DNA of 64,000 nt. It comes from Mucilaginibacter_A sp050954285 (GTDB taxonomy: Bacteria > Bacteroidota > Bacteroidia > Sphingobacteriales > Sphingobacteriaceae). Below are positions 27,032-35,496 of the stretch, piece after piece. The notes under the pieces are model-generated. The model did not search any database. It saw only the letters and a list, made by a program, of their open reading frames with translations, and was not told where the DNA came from. The stretch lies in NCBI GenBank assembly GCA_050954285.1, contig JBPBPL010000024.1, positions 37,393 to 101,392 of the forward strand, given 5' to 3'. Within the stretch, counting starts at the first letter, position 1; each line of letters opens with the position of its first letter. A program made the translations under genes and the position numbers.

Positions 27032-27559
27032 ATGTTTACTAACCGGGCGCGCCAGCTGGTTATTTTCGTTTTTGTGCTGGTGATGCTTTTTAGTATTTAT
27101 GAAAAGGCATACGAAATTATCGGGCTTGCTTTACTGGCCATTGGAGTTTTGATCTGGGGATATTTTAAGGAAGGAACCGTAATTCTTGCTGCCAAAGATT
27201 TTCATGATAAAAATTATGAAAAAACAGAAGCTTTGCTCCGGCAAGTGGCCAAGCCAAAATGGTTAAGTAAAAAACGCCGTGGCTATTATGAATATATGAT
27301 GGGCGGAATTGCGTTGCAGAAACAGGATTTTGAAGCAGCAGAAAATCACTATGAAACAGCTGCTCAGTTTCCGTTAAAATCTGTAAATGACCACGTTGCT
27401 GCATTGGTTCATGTGGCGAATATCAACGTAAGGCAGCATCGGTTTGATAAAGCAGAAGCTTATCTTGGCCTCGCCTTAAAACAAAACCAGAATTTAACGA
27501 GCAAAATGCGCGATGTAATTGCCAAGCTCGAACAAGAAATTAAACAGCGCAAAAGATAG
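27032..27559 (+). CDS. Membrane-anchored TPR-like protein
   Basis: 175 residues. Two membrane helices occupy the first 46 residues (about 8-22 and 28-46). The remaining cytoplasmic part contains TPR-like helices (YYEYMMGGIALQKQDFEAAENHYETAAQ and ALVHVANINVRQHRFDKAEAYLGLALKQN). No enzyme motif is seen. It starts two bases after the response-regulator stop and lies 28 bases before hemE. It may be an accessory of the two-component pair; this is inferred from position only. Confidence 0.82.
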   Translation: MFTNRARQLVIFVFVLVMLFSIYEKAYEIIGLALLAIGVLIWGYFKEGTVILAAKDFHDKNYEKTEALLRQVAKPKWLSKKRRGYYEYMMGGIALQKQDFEAAENHYETAAQFPLKSVNDHVAALVHVANINVRQHRFDKAEAYLGLALKQNQNLTSKMRDVIAKLEQEIKQRKR

Positions 27560-27561
27560 CT

Positions 27562-27589
27562 GATGCTTCTTTTATCACCCTAAATTTAT
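27562..27589 (+). repeat. Window-wide motif copy, TC type, reaching the hemE start codon
   Basis: GATG plus exact core CTTCTTTTATC, then ACCCTAAATTTAT; the tract runs into the hemE ATG at 27588. Confidence 0.88.
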
Positions 27590-28613
27590 GATGAATAATT
27601 TACTGCTTGACGCAGCTTTTTCTAAACCAACCGAACGCCCGCCAGTTTGGATGATGCGCCAGGCTGGCCGTTTTATGCCGCAATACTGGGAAATAAAAAA
27701 CAAATATTCTTTTCTGGAGATGTGCAAAACGCCGGAAATTGCAGCTGATGTAACCATGCTGCCGGTTGATTTGCTGGATATTGATGCAGCCATTTTGTTT
27801 TCCGATATTTTGGTTACTGCCGAAGCGATGGGCGGCGATTTAAGTTTTACGCAAGGTGTTGGTCCTCGTTTTGCCAATCCGGTTCGTACGGCTGCTGATG
27901 TGGATAATTTGGAAATAGAAGTTGGGGATAAATTGCAATACGTTGCTGATGCGATCAAAGTGATTCAGCAACGATTAAACGGTAAAATTCCGCTGATTGG
28001 TTTTGCCGGAGCACCATTTACGGTGATGAGTTATCTGGTGGAAGGCGGTTCCTCCAAAGATTTCAAGCTGACCAAGCTGATGCTGCACAATGAGCCTGAA
28101 CTGGCACATCGTTTATTAGCCAAAATTGCAAAAGTAACGGCTGATTATCTGAACCTGCAGATTGCAGCTGGTGTAAATGCGGTACAGATTTTTGACAGCT
28201 GGGCGCAGGCCTTAAGCTGGGATGATTATACTGAGTTTTCGCATCGTTATATTGTAGGAATCATCAGTAATTTAAACCGAAAAGATATTCCCGTAATTTC
28301 GTTTTGTAAAGGAAGTTCTGTTTTTGCACCCCTGATGGCCGAAGCCAAACCGGATGTAATTTCCATTGACTGGAACGTAGATTTGCTCGACATCAAAAAA
28401 AGGTTGCCAAAAACAGTAGCGGTACAAGGTAACTTGGATCCGCATATTTTGTATGCTGATAAAAGCGTGATTAAAGAGCGTATTCACAGATTATTTGAGC
28501 GCATGCGTGGCGAAAACGGGTTTATTTTCAATCTTGGCCATGGTATTATGCCGGATATTCCTTTTGATAATGTGAAATATGCTGTGGAAGTGATCAAAGA
28601 ATTTCGTTATTAA
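27588..28613 (+). CDS. hemE: Uroporphyrinogen decarboxylase
   Basis: 341 residues. HemE removes four carboxyl groups from uroporphyrinogen III to give coproporphyrinogen III. The signature RPPVWMMRQAGRFMPQYW lies at residues about 16-33, and GFAGAPFTVMSYLVEGG is also typical. The ATG at 27588 overlaps the A/T tract of a motif copy. It follows the kinase/regulator/TPR trio and precedes hemJ by 39 bases. It continues the pathway after hemCD, hemB and hemL. Confidence 0.95.
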   Translation: MMNNLLLDAAFSKPTERPPVWMMRQAGRFMPQYWEIKNKYSFLEMCKTPEIAADVTMLPVDLLDIDAAILFSDILVTAEAMGGDLSFTQGVGPRFANPVRTAADVDNLEIEVGDKLQYVADAIKVIQQRLNGKIPLIGFAGAPFTVMSYLVEGGSSKDFKLTKLMLHNEPELAHRLLAKIAKVTADYLNLQIAAGVNAVQIFDSWAQALSWDDYTEFSHRYIVGIISNLNRKDIPVISFCKGSSVFAPLMAEAKPDVISIDWNVDLLDIKKRLPKTVAVQGNLDPHILYADKSVIKERIHRLFERMRGENGFIFNLGHGIMPDIPFDNVKYAVEVIKEFRY

Positions 28614-28633
28614 ACTAACAAAACCCAAAAAAC

Positions 28634-28651
28634 AGGCATAAAAGAAGCATC
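28634..28651 (-). repeat. Window-wide motif near copy, TC type
   Basis: GCATAAAAGAAGCATC, reverse-oriented, with one change in the core; it ends two bases before the hemJ ATG. Confidence 0.7.
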
Positions 28652-28652
28652 C

Positions 28653-29186
28653 ATGTATTTGTACCTCAAAGCCATCCATATCATTTTTGTAGTCAGCTGG
28701 ATGGCCGGGCTTTTTTATGTGGTGCGCTTGTTTATTTATCATACCGAAGCGCAGGATCGGGTAGAGGTAGAAAAAAAGGTGCTTTCCGATCAGTTTGAAA
28801 TCATCGAAAAAAAGCTGTTCAGCATCATCACCACGCCAGCCATGATTCTTACTTTACTGGCTGGTATCGCTATAGTTTATATCAACCCGGATTTATTAAA
28901 GCAAAGCTGGCTGCACGTAAAATTGGGTTTTGTTGTTGGGTTGATCATTTACCATTTCGTTTGCCAGAACATGATGCAGCAAATGCGAAAAGGCATTTAT
29001 AAATTCACATCAACCCAATTGCGCATTTGGAATGAAGTAGCCACCATACTGCTTTTTGCCATTGTTTTTTTGGCTGTGTTAAAAAATGCTTTGAGCTGGA
29101 TTTTTGGGGTGATTGGTTTGCTGGTATTTTCGTTTATTATTATGTCAGCGGTGAAGATTTACAAGTATTACCGGTTGAAGGGATAA
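28653..29186 (+). CDS. hemJ: HemJ-type protoporphyrinogen IX oxidase
   Basis: 177 residues with four to five membrane helices. The HemJ (UPF0093) signature is visible: AIHIIFVVSWMAGLFYVVRLFIYH at residues about 7-30, WLHVKLGFVVGLIIYH in the middle, and RIWNEVATILLFAIVFLAVLK near residue 128. HemJ is a membrane heme-protein that oxidises protoporphyrinogen IX. Its place after hemE fits. I find no hemN, hemF, hemG, hemY or hemH here, so the remaining steps must be encoded elsewhere. Confidence 0.9.
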   Translation: MYLYLKAIHIIFVVSWMAGLFYVVRLFIYHTEAQDRVEVEKKVLSDQFEIIEKKLFSIITTPAMILTLLAGIAIVYINPDLLKQSWLHVKLGFVVGLIIYHFVCQNMMQQMRKGIYKFTSTQLRIWNEVATILLFAIVFLAVLKNALSWIFGVIGLLVFSFIIMSAVKIYKYYRLKG

Positions 29187-29216
29187 ATTATTGATATAGC
29201 TAAAAAATACACAAAC

Positions 29217-30473
29217 TTACCTCACAAACTTCCCATCCTTCCAAACTATCCGTACTTCTTTTACCGCCTTAATTTCGTTAACCGGATTACCTTCCACCGC
29301 AACCAAATCTGCCAGATAGCCCGCTTTAATCTGCCCCAAATTTTGCAGCTTAAAAACAGTAGCGTTTACAGAAGTAGCTGCGCGCAACACGTCAATTGGT
29401 TTCATGCCATATTCTGCCATCAGCAACATTTCTTTGGCATTGTCTCCATGTGTAAAAACACCGACATCACCACCCATCAAAATAGTTACGCCGGCTTTCA
29501 AAGCTTCTGTAAATATTTGGTGCTTGTGTTTAACGCCCGTAGGCTCCGGGTCGATGCCTTTTTTCCAGCCGTGATAGCTTGCAATGGATTCTGTTGCGGC
29601 CAGCGTAGGGCAAAGTGCAATGCCTTTCTCCTTCATCAACTTAAATAATTCTGGCGTACCGCCGTCGCCATGCTCAACTGTGGTTACGCTAGCAGCAATG
29701 GCGCGGCGCAAACCTTCTGTTGTACTTGAATGCACGGCAACTGTGCGCCCGCTGCTGTTGGCTACTTTTACGGCCATTTTCAATTCTTCTTCGGTAAAAG
29801 TTGGTTCGGCTTCACCATTCGCTCCCCAGTGGTAATCTGCATAAAGCTTAATCACATCGGCACCAAAACCAATTTGTGAACGCACTACATGCGTAATTCC
29901 ATCTAAACCATCGGCTTCTTCTGCACCTTTCGGAATGATGGCTTCTGTAACCGTACTTTTCGGTCCGTAACTTCCGGTAGCTACAATAGCACGCGTGGCA
30001 ACCAACATTCGCGGACCAGGAATTACATCTTTTTCGATAGCTGCTTTCAAGCCAACATCATCATAACCAGCACCTTCTGTTCCCAAATCACGGACAGTGG
30101 TGAAGCCAGCCATTAAAGTTGCTTTGGCATGTTGCACCGCGCGAGCAGTACGCTCTGCACGGCTTTCGGTCAAAACCTGATCGTTCCAGGAAGTTTCATT
30201 ATAAGGATGCAGGAACAGGTGCGAATGGCCTTCAATCATGCCGGGTATCAGCGTCATGCCCTTTAAATCAAGTACTTCTGCGTTGGGCGGAACTTTGAAA
30301 TTTCCGGATTCACCAACGGCTTCGATGTGGTTATCTTTTACCAGAACCCACCAGTTTTCGTGCATTGTTTGCCCGTCGAAAACACGATCAGGCTTGAGCA
30401 AAGTGAGTTTTTGAGAAATGGCATAACTCCGTACAAGCAGTAAAATCACTATCAGTAAACCGAACTTTTTCAT
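29217..30473 (-). CDS. Exported amidohydrolase (imidazolonepropionase/prolidase-like)
   Basis: 418 residues. A signal peptide (MKKFGLLIVILLLVRSYAISQ) is followed by a metal-dependent amidohydrolase: the metal site EGHSHLFLHP near residue 80, a likely bridging lysine near ADVIKLYADYHWG, VAVHSSTTEGLRRAI for a further histidine, and MGGDVGVFTHGDN for the aspartate. C-terminal GQIKAGYLADLVAVEGNPVNEI is typical of this group. Such enzymes cleave cyclic amides or Xaa-Pro dipeptides; the substrate here is unknown. It is read toward hemJ (convergent) and stands alone. Confidence 0.87.
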   Translation of the reverse strand: MKKFGLLIVILLLVRSYAISQKLTLLKPDRVFDGQTMHENWWVLVKDNHIEAVGESGNFKVPPNAEVLDLKGMTLIPGMIEGHSHLFLHPYNETSWNDQVLTESRAERTARAVQHAKATLMAGFTTVRDLGTEGAGYDDVGLKAAIEKDVIPGPRMLVATRAIVATGSYGPKSTVTEAIIPKGAEEADGLDGITHVVRSQIGFGADVIKLYADYHWGANGEAEPTFTEEELKMAVKVANSSGRTVAVHSSTTEGLRRAIAASVTTVEHGDGGTPELFKLMKEKGIALCPTLAATESIASYHGWKKGIDPEPTGVKHKHQIFTEALKAGVTILMGGDVGVFTHGDNAKEMLLMAEYGMKPIDVLRAATSVNATVFKLQNLGQIKAGYLADLVAVEGNPVNEIKAVKEVRIVWKDGKFVR

Positions 30474-30481
30474 ATCCTAAA

Positions 30482-30510
30482 TATAGTTTTTAGGTGATAA
30501 AAACAGCATC
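30482..30510 (-). repeat. Window-wide motif copy, GT type
   Basis: TATAGTTTTTAGG tract and exact core GATAAAAACAG with CATC after it, nine bases upstream of the amidohydrolase start. Confidence 0.82.
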
Positions 30511-30580
30511 GGCATCAAATTATTACCAGTAAAATTTTGATTGGTTATGAAAGTTACGCCTGAAATCGTTGCATAAATAC

Positions 30581-30607
30581 AATGCTTCTTTTATCAGGTA
30601 TTTTTTC
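30581..30607 (+). repeat. Window-wide motif copy, TC type
   Basis: AATG plus exact core CTTCTTTTATC, then AGGTATTTTTTC, just after the AsmA-like gene stop (30618) on the minus strand. Confidence 0.8.
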
Positions 30608-30617
30608 GGTTTAAAAT

Positions 30618-33038
30618 TTAATCATGATTACTGTTCCAGCCGAACTTAATTTTGCCATCATTACCATCCGAAGCCAAAATATGAAGCACGATTCCGCGCA
30701 TTCTACGCTCTTTTATTTCCTGTTTGTCGGTGATATTTTCATCGTTTTTTGGATTTCGCAACGGCACATCCAACGCAATATTGGTGCCTTTTACAAAAGA
30801 ATAAATGCCCGCAACGTTCATGTTCAAAATACTCGAATTAATCATCATCGGGTTGATTTTAATCTTTTCGCCCATCAAATCAAACTTGCCATTCAAATTA
30901 TCAATCGTGATATTATCCAGATTGCGAAAAGGAAACGCAAACTTGCCAACGTTTTTTATTGGTGCAAAATCCACCAGAGCACCTTTTTTTAGGCTCAGGT
31001 TGACCGTTCCGTTCACAGATTTCGGCACTAATTTGCCCACATCAGTGATGTTTCCGGTAATATTGGATTGCATAGACAAAAAGCCACGAAGGTTTTTATA
31101 AGTGAAGTCTTTCATTCCAAAGTTATCAAACGAGTAAAAAAAGTTACTGATATTCACATTGTTAACATTTGCGTTGATGGCAAAATGGTTTAAATTTCCA
31201 TTTTGGGTAACATTTCCGTTCAGGTTAAAAGATCCGCCAGCACTTTTTGCAGTTACATTTTTAAGCTGGATTCCGGCTTCCGAAAGCAGTAAATCTGCAT
31301 TTACATCGGTTGCCAGAAATTTAAAATAATAAGCCTTGTCAACTTGCAGGTGCATATTTGCTTTGCTCTTTTGCAAAACGGTACTCAGCTGATCGGCAAA
31401 CTTGCTGCTGCTTGTTTTTTTAACAGGCGTTTTTGTTTTAGATTCAAGGAAACCCAAAAACTCGCCCAGATACAATTGCGGACTACGGATTTGCCAGTCG
31501 ATCTGAATTTTCTCCGGTGCCGAATAATAAAGGTTCAGGAAATTACGCACACTACCTTCCATAGAAACAATACTTTTACCGCTTTGCAGATGGATATTTT
31601 TCAGCAACAAGTCATCACCGGTAAAATTCAGTGAAACAGAAGTGTTTTTAAAATTCAGCTTGCGCGAGAGGTAAGTAAAGTCGGCATTTCTGATGTCTAT
31701 CGTGCCGCCGACAACTGGTTTAACCAGTTTAAAATCAACAATACTGGCATTGTATTTCAGGTCGAGATCAGCAGTGCCTTTTCCAAAATTTAACGTTTCG
31801 CCCAGCAAATGGTTAAGCCGGGAAACGGCAAATGCTGATTTAAAAGTACCTGCGGCAACTGGTTTATCCAGGTTGCTGATGATGCCGGTATCCACCCGAA
31901 ACGGAACCTGTTCATAATTTCCCTTCAATCCAAATAATTCTATAGCCGAATTTTTATCGGATAAGGGTTTCTGCTTATCGTAGCTGTTGGTGTAAACGCC
32001 TTGAAAGCTGCAACTGTCTATCGTGCCGCTTGGCGTGGTAAGCGTATTATTTTGTACTTTACAATGTATATTGATGGCAGGATCGCCGGAGGAATTGAAA
32101 TTTCCGGCCAGTAGACAATGTACGGCCAGCGGATTTTTCAGATCAAACATATTTAAATGTGCCGCAATATCCGGGGCGAGCAGGGCAGAAGCACGCTTCC
32201 ATAAAAGGCTGTTTTCGGTGATGTCAAAAACAAAATCACCATCATTTTTTTTAGTGCTGAATTTTGCACCGATGATAAAATCGTTTTCACCGATCTTTAA
32301 TAATTTGGGTACAACCGAAATAACGCCCGAGTTGTCATCATAACTGGCTTCCAAATTTCCCTGTACCAGTTTATCTTTGATAAAACTACCTTTCAACGTA
32401 CTAAAAGCCAGTGAATTGACCATTACTTTCAGGTTTACATTGGCGTTCCAGTTATCACCGGGATAATTCATTCTGCCGTTCAGTTCATCTACATTAAACT
32501 GAAATAACTTGTGCCCTTTTTGGTTGTTCAACACAAATTGTACATCATTTAATTCAAACTTCCGAAGTTCAGTTGCAGCATTCTCATCCTTGTTTTTCTC
32601 TTTTTTAGATTGATTATTTTTTTTGAAAACAGCCGTATTGGCATAGCCGGTGCTATCGGTAAACAAATCAATTTTTGCATGGTTAATGGTCACTTTATTA
32701 ATGGAAATTACACCTCTAAACAAAGCAAACGTGTTTACAGAAATATTAAAATCTTTGGCATCCAGCAACGTGTGATGATGCTTTTCCCACAAACTATCTT
32801 TTAGCACCACATCTTTAAGCGAAAGCGAAACATTAGGAAAACCTTTTAAAAAAGTTGGGTTCATGCCGCCAATGGTTAGCTTTCCGCCGTGCAGGTTTTT
32901 GTTCAGAACTTTGGTTACATCAGCCAGAATAGCTTTTTTATTAAAGCTGATGTATAAGGTTACAGCCACTAAAGCAATCAGCAGTAATGCAGCCAGAACA
33001 GCAAATGTTTTGAGTACGATTTTTAACCAGCGCGGCAT
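30618..33038 (-). CDS. AsmA-family inner-membrane-anchored protein
   Basis: 806 residues. One N-terminal membrane helix (about 8-30) precedes a long periplasmic part rich in beta strands. The AsmA pattern is clear at the N-terminus (LADVTKVLNKNLHGGKLTIGGMNPTFLKGFPNVSLSLKDVVLKD) and C-terminus (TVNLSLKKGALVDFAPIKNVGKFAFPFRNLDNITIDNLNGKFDL). Proteins of this kind are bridge-like and linked to phospholipid traffic and outer-membrane assembly. No operon partner is visible; the ECF sigma gene is divergent. The product is presumably in the envelope. Confidence 0.85.
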   Translation of the reverse strand: MPRWLKIVLKTFAVLAALLLIALVAVTLYISFNKKAILADVTKVLNKNLHGGKLTIGGMNPTFLKGFPNVSLSLKDVVLKDSLWEKHHHTLLDAKDFNISVNTFALFRGVISINKVTINHAKIDLFTDSTGYANTAVFKKNNQSKKEKNKDENAATELRKFELNDVQFVLNNQKGHKLFQFNVDELNGRMNYPGDNWNANVNLKVMVNSLAFSTLKGSFIKDKLVQGNLEASYDDNSGVISVVPKLLKIGENDFIIGAKFSTKKNDGDFVFDITENSLLWKRASALLAPDIAAHLNMFDLKNPLAVHCLLAGNFNSSGDPAINIHCKVQNNTLTTPSGTIDSCSFQGVYTNSYDKQKPLSDKNSAIELFGLKGNYEQVPFRVDTGIISNLDKPVAAGTFKSAFAVSRLNHLLGETLNFGKGTADLDLKYNASIVDFKLVKPVVGGTIDIRNADFTYLSRKLNFKNTSVSLNFTGDDLLLKNIHLQSGKSIVSMEGSVRNFLNLYYSAPEKIQIDWQIRSPQLYLGEFLGFLESKTKTPVKKTSSSKFADQLSTVLQKSKANMHLQVDKAYYFKFLATDVNADLLLSEAGIQLKNVTAKSAGGSFNLNGNVTQNGNLNHFAINANVNNVNISNFFYSFDNFGMKDFTYKNLRGFLSMQSNITGNITDVGKLVPKSVNGTVNLSLKKGALVDFAPIKNVGKFAFPFRNLDNITIDNLNGKFDLMGEKIKINPMMINSSILNMNVAGIYSFVKGTNIALDVPLRNPKNDENITDKQEIKERRMRGIVLHILASDGNDGKIKFGWNSNHD

Positions 33039-33070
33039 ATTTATGATGGGTTTTATTAAAGGTGAGGAGC

Positions 33071-33095
33071 AATTTATGGGTGTAAAAACAGTATC
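33071..33095 (-). repeat. Window-wide motif near copy, GT type
   Basis: AATTTATGGGTGTAAAAACAGTATC-like sequence with one core mismatch (T for A), in the divergent region between the AsmA-like and ECF sigma genes. Confidence 0.7.
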
Positions 33096-33166
33096 CGCAT
33101 TTTATAAAGATGAAAATAAGCTTTATAAACATAAGAATAACATCATTACGGATTTGTTGTTGCACT

Positions 33167-33190
33167 ATTTTGCCCGATAAAAACAGTATC
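33167..33190 (-). repeat. Window-wide motif copy, GT type
   Basis: ATTTTGCCC then exact core GATAAAAACAG with TATC, upstream of the ECF sigma gene. Confidence 0.8.
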
Positions 33191-33248
33191 TGCAAAAATA
33201 ATTTTTAACGGTGCAACCATTCTTCCATATAAATCATCTTGTTTGTAA

Positions 33249-33815
33249 ATGATCGTTTTGGAAAACAGCCTGATAGATACAATACAAGGTTGCCGGTTGG
33301 GCAAGCGGAAAGCGCAGGAAGCGTTGTACAAGCTGCTTGCTGCCAAAATGCTGGGCGTTTGTGCGCGATATGCAACTGATAAAATGGAGGCGGAAGATAT
33401 GCTGCAAAACGGTTTTATCAAAGTTTTTGGTAAGATTTTGGATTTTAAAAGTGAAGGTTCTTTTGAAGGCTGGGTCAGGCGGATTATGGTGCATAGCGCA
33501 ATAGAATATTACCGTAAACACCACAAAATGATGCAGTTGATTGATTTGGAAACCCCTGGTGTAGAGTTGGTTGCCAGCTCTGTTAACACATCCAATTTGG
33601 AAGCGTGCGATTTGCTGGCGATGATCCAAACTTTGCCGCCGGGTTATCGCATGGTTTTTAATATGTATGCAATTGAAGGCTACTCGCACAAAGAAATTGG
33701 AGAAATGATGAACATCAGCGAAGGTGCATCAAAATCACAATTGTCCAGAGCGCGAACAATTTTAAAAGAAATGGTTAACAAAACGGAAGGAGTGAAATAT
33801 GAAAACTTCGGATAA
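33249..33815 (+). CDS. ECF-type RNA polymerase sigma factor
   Basis: 188 residues. Region 2 is seen in YATDKMEAEDMLQNGFIKVFGKILDFKSEGSFEGWVRRIMVHSAI (residues about 40-84), and region 4 in LPPGYRMVFNMYAIEGYSHKEIGEMMNISEGASKSQLSRART (about 128-170). It overlaps the next gene by 17 bases, so the two are coupled, as is usual for a sigma factor and its anti-sigma. The targets are unknown. The unit ends with an outer-membrane barrel gene, which suggests an envelope-related regulon. Confidence 0.93.
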   Translation: MIVLENSLIDTIQGCRLGKRKAQEALYKLLAAKMLGVCARYATDKMEAEDMLQNGFIKVFGKILDFKSEGSFEGWVRRIMVHSAIEYYRKHHKMMQLIDLETPGVELVASSVNTSNLEACDLLAMIQTLPPGYRMVFNMYAIEGYSHKEIGEMMNISEGASKSQLSRARTILKEMVNKTEGVKYENFG

Positions 33816-34578
33816 ACAATTGGATGATTTATTCAATTCCAAGTTGCAAAATTTAGAAGTAGAGCCAGCTGCAAACTTGTGGCAAAATATCGATGCAGAA
33901 TTAGACCGAAAACCAAAAAAGAAAAGTATTATTCCTGGTTTGCGTATCGCGGCTGGCATCTTGGTTATGCTTTCTGTTGGGTTATTGTTTCTTCGGAAAA
34001 ATGAACCGGTAAAAAGTAATTTTCCAAGAAAAATAACTAAAGTTGTGTTGCAGAAAGCCGATCCAAATCTAACTCAAATTGCAAGTTTGGATGATAAAAA
34101 CAGTATGCTTCTTTTATCGGCCAAAAATAAGGTGATAAAAGAAGCATTGCCGAGAAGTAGTAAAAATAAAGTTGTTATTACAAAACCAGAAATCATCAAA
34201 AATCCGGAAACTAAACTTGTTTTAATGCAAACTTTGGCTCAAAATAAACCAGATGAAGACCCAGCTGGTTTGCAAAATACTCCAATACAATCCCGTATTG
34301 CTTCGGTGCCCGATGCTTCAATCAGCTTAAAACCACAACCGCAAACCGAAATTCCGCAAAAACTTTTTGTAAAACCATCCCTACTTGCAACTGAAAGTCA
34401 TACGATAAAAGCTAAGCACAAACGCATTCGCAATATTGGAGATGTGGTGAACTTGGTGATGGCCAAAGTTGATAAAAGACAAGATAAACTAATTGAATTT
34501 TCGGATACGGATGATGGCGAGGAATCCAACGTAACCGGTATTAATCTGGGTTTTATCAGCTTAAAAAAAGAAAAATAA
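33799..34578 (+). CDS. Putative anti-sigma factor, single membrane span
   Basis: 259 residues. A short N-terminal cytoplasmic part is followed by one membrane helix (about residues 49-66, LRIAAGILVMLSVGLLFL) and a long, low-complexity, Lys/Pro-rich external part. It overlaps the sigma gene and precedes a barrel gene, hence the anti-sigma proposal; no zinc-binding or other anti-sigma motif is visible. Bases 34093-34148 inside it contain three overlapping copies of the window-wide motif. They encode DKNSMLLLSAKNKVIKEAL in the linker after the membrane span. Confidence 0.68.
   Translation: MKTSDKQLDDLFNSKLQNLEVEPAANLWQNIDAELDRKPKKKSIIPGLRIAAGILVMLSVGLLFLRKNEPVKSNFPRKITKVVLQKADPNLTQIASLDDKNSMLLLSAKNKVIKEALPRSSKNKVVITKPEIIKNPETKLVLMQTLAQNKPDEDPAGLQNTPIQSRIASVPDASISLKPQPQTEIPQKLFVKPSLLATESHTIKAKHKRIRNIGDVVNLVMAKVDKRQDKLIEFSDTDDGEESNVTGINLGFISLKKEK
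34093..34148. repeat. Cluster of three motif copies inside the anti-sigma-like gene
   Basis: A GT-type copy (34093-34106, reverse), an exact TC-type copy (34103-34130, forward) and an exact TC-type copy (34125-34148, reverse) overlap head to head and tail to tail in 56 bases of coding sequence. Confidence 0.88.
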
Positions 34579-34591
34579 TAAATATATTGAT

Positions 34592-35428
34592 ATGAAACGC
34601 TTACTTATTTCCGCTTTGTTTTGCGGTTTGCTAACTACTGCTTTTGCACAAGTAAAATCTGGATCTGGCACAACTGTTGATTCTGTAAAACTAAAATCAG
34701 ACTCAACTAAAACTAAAAAGAAAACTTTTAAATTTATGTTCGGTGGAGACATAAAAACGCATGTTGGGTACGATACCATCAAACCGAAAGTTGTAAAAAA
34801 AACATCCAAGTTTAACTTTGGAATTACTTTTTCCCGTTTTGATTTAGGCTTTTCAAGGCTGGTTGATAATGGAAGTTTTACTTTATCGCCCAAAAACCAG
34901 TTTCTGGATTATAAAGGCGGCAAAACGGCTTATGTTGGTTTTGATGTGTTGCAAATGGGTTATCGTTTTAATCCGTATTTTAAGATTTATCTGGCTGGTG
35001 GTTTTGACTGGACGCTGATTCGTTTACGTCAGAATATCACGATTCAGGAAAATACTTCTACCTTGACTTATACAACTGATAACGTAAATTATGATAAAAA
35101 CCGGTTTTCAGCCAGCTATCTCCGCATTCCTTTAGCGTTTGATTTTAGAACGAAAGATGATAAAAAAGGTAATAAATTTCACGTCACCGTTGGGCCGGAA
35201 ATTGGTTTTTTACTGAACGGAAAAGTGAAACAAATTAGTGATGATTTTGGCAAAAAGAAGTTTTATGATAATTACCATTTTGGCCAGTTTCGTTATGGCG
35301 CTTATGCCCGCGCCGGATACAAAAGCTATGGTTTATTTGTAAAATATTATCAGAACGGTATGTTTGAAAATAGTCCAGATCAGAATGGCTTGAAAAGTAT
35401 GGACTTTGGATTAACGTTTGGATTTTAG
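34592..35428 (+). CDS. Outer-membrane beta-barrel protein
   Basis: 278 residues. A signal peptide (MKRLLISALFCGLLTTAFAQ) is followed by a polar, Lys/Thr-rich segment and then alternating beta-strand sequence such as KFNFGITFSRFDLGFSRL and NPYFKIYLAGGFDWTLIRLR. The protein ends in a phenylalanine within MDFGLTFGF, typical of outer-membrane barrels. It is third in the sigma/anti-sigma unit, 13 bases after the preceding gene. It may be a porin-like or PorT-like protein; exact identity is not seen. A terminator follows. Confidence 0.78.
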   Translation: MKRLLISALFCGLLTTAFAQVKSGSGTTVDSVKLKSDSTKTKKKTFKFMFGGDIKTHVGYDTIKPKVVKKTSKFNFGITFSRFDLGFSRLVDNGSFTLSPKNQFLDYKGGKTAYVGFDVLQMGYRFNPYFKIYLAGGFDWTLIRLRQNITIQENTSTLTYTTDNVNYDKNRFSASYLRIPLAFDFRTKDDKKGNKFHVTVGPEIGFLLNGKVKQISDDFGKKKFYDNYHFGQFRYGAYARAGYKSYGLFVKYYQNGMFENSPDQNGLKSMDFGLTFGF

Positions 35429-35449
35429 TTTTTCACATTTGAAATTTCA

Positions 35450-35480
35450 AATCCCGGTTCTACAAACCGGGATTTTTGTT
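35450..35480 (+). terminator. Terminator after the barrel gene
   Basis: A 10-bp stem, AATCCCGGTT (35450-35459) with AACCGGGATT (35465-35474), a 5-base loop and a T-rich tail. It lies 22 bases after the barrel stop. Confidence 0.85.
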
Positions 35481-35484
35481 TTAT

Positions 35485-35492
35485 TACCTTTG
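35485..35492 (+). promoter_or_regulatory. Possible minus-7 element of the ABC ATPase gene
   Basis: TACCTTTG fits TAnnTTTG but ends only four bases before ATG 35497. If used, the transcript would have almost no leader. Confidence 0.35.
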
Positions 35493-35496
35493 CCAG

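Noticed and set aside
33043..33180. Plus-strand frame of about 46 codons between the AsmA-like and ECF sigma genes
   Set aside because: It is partly made of a motif copy, has no start signal and no family resemblance.
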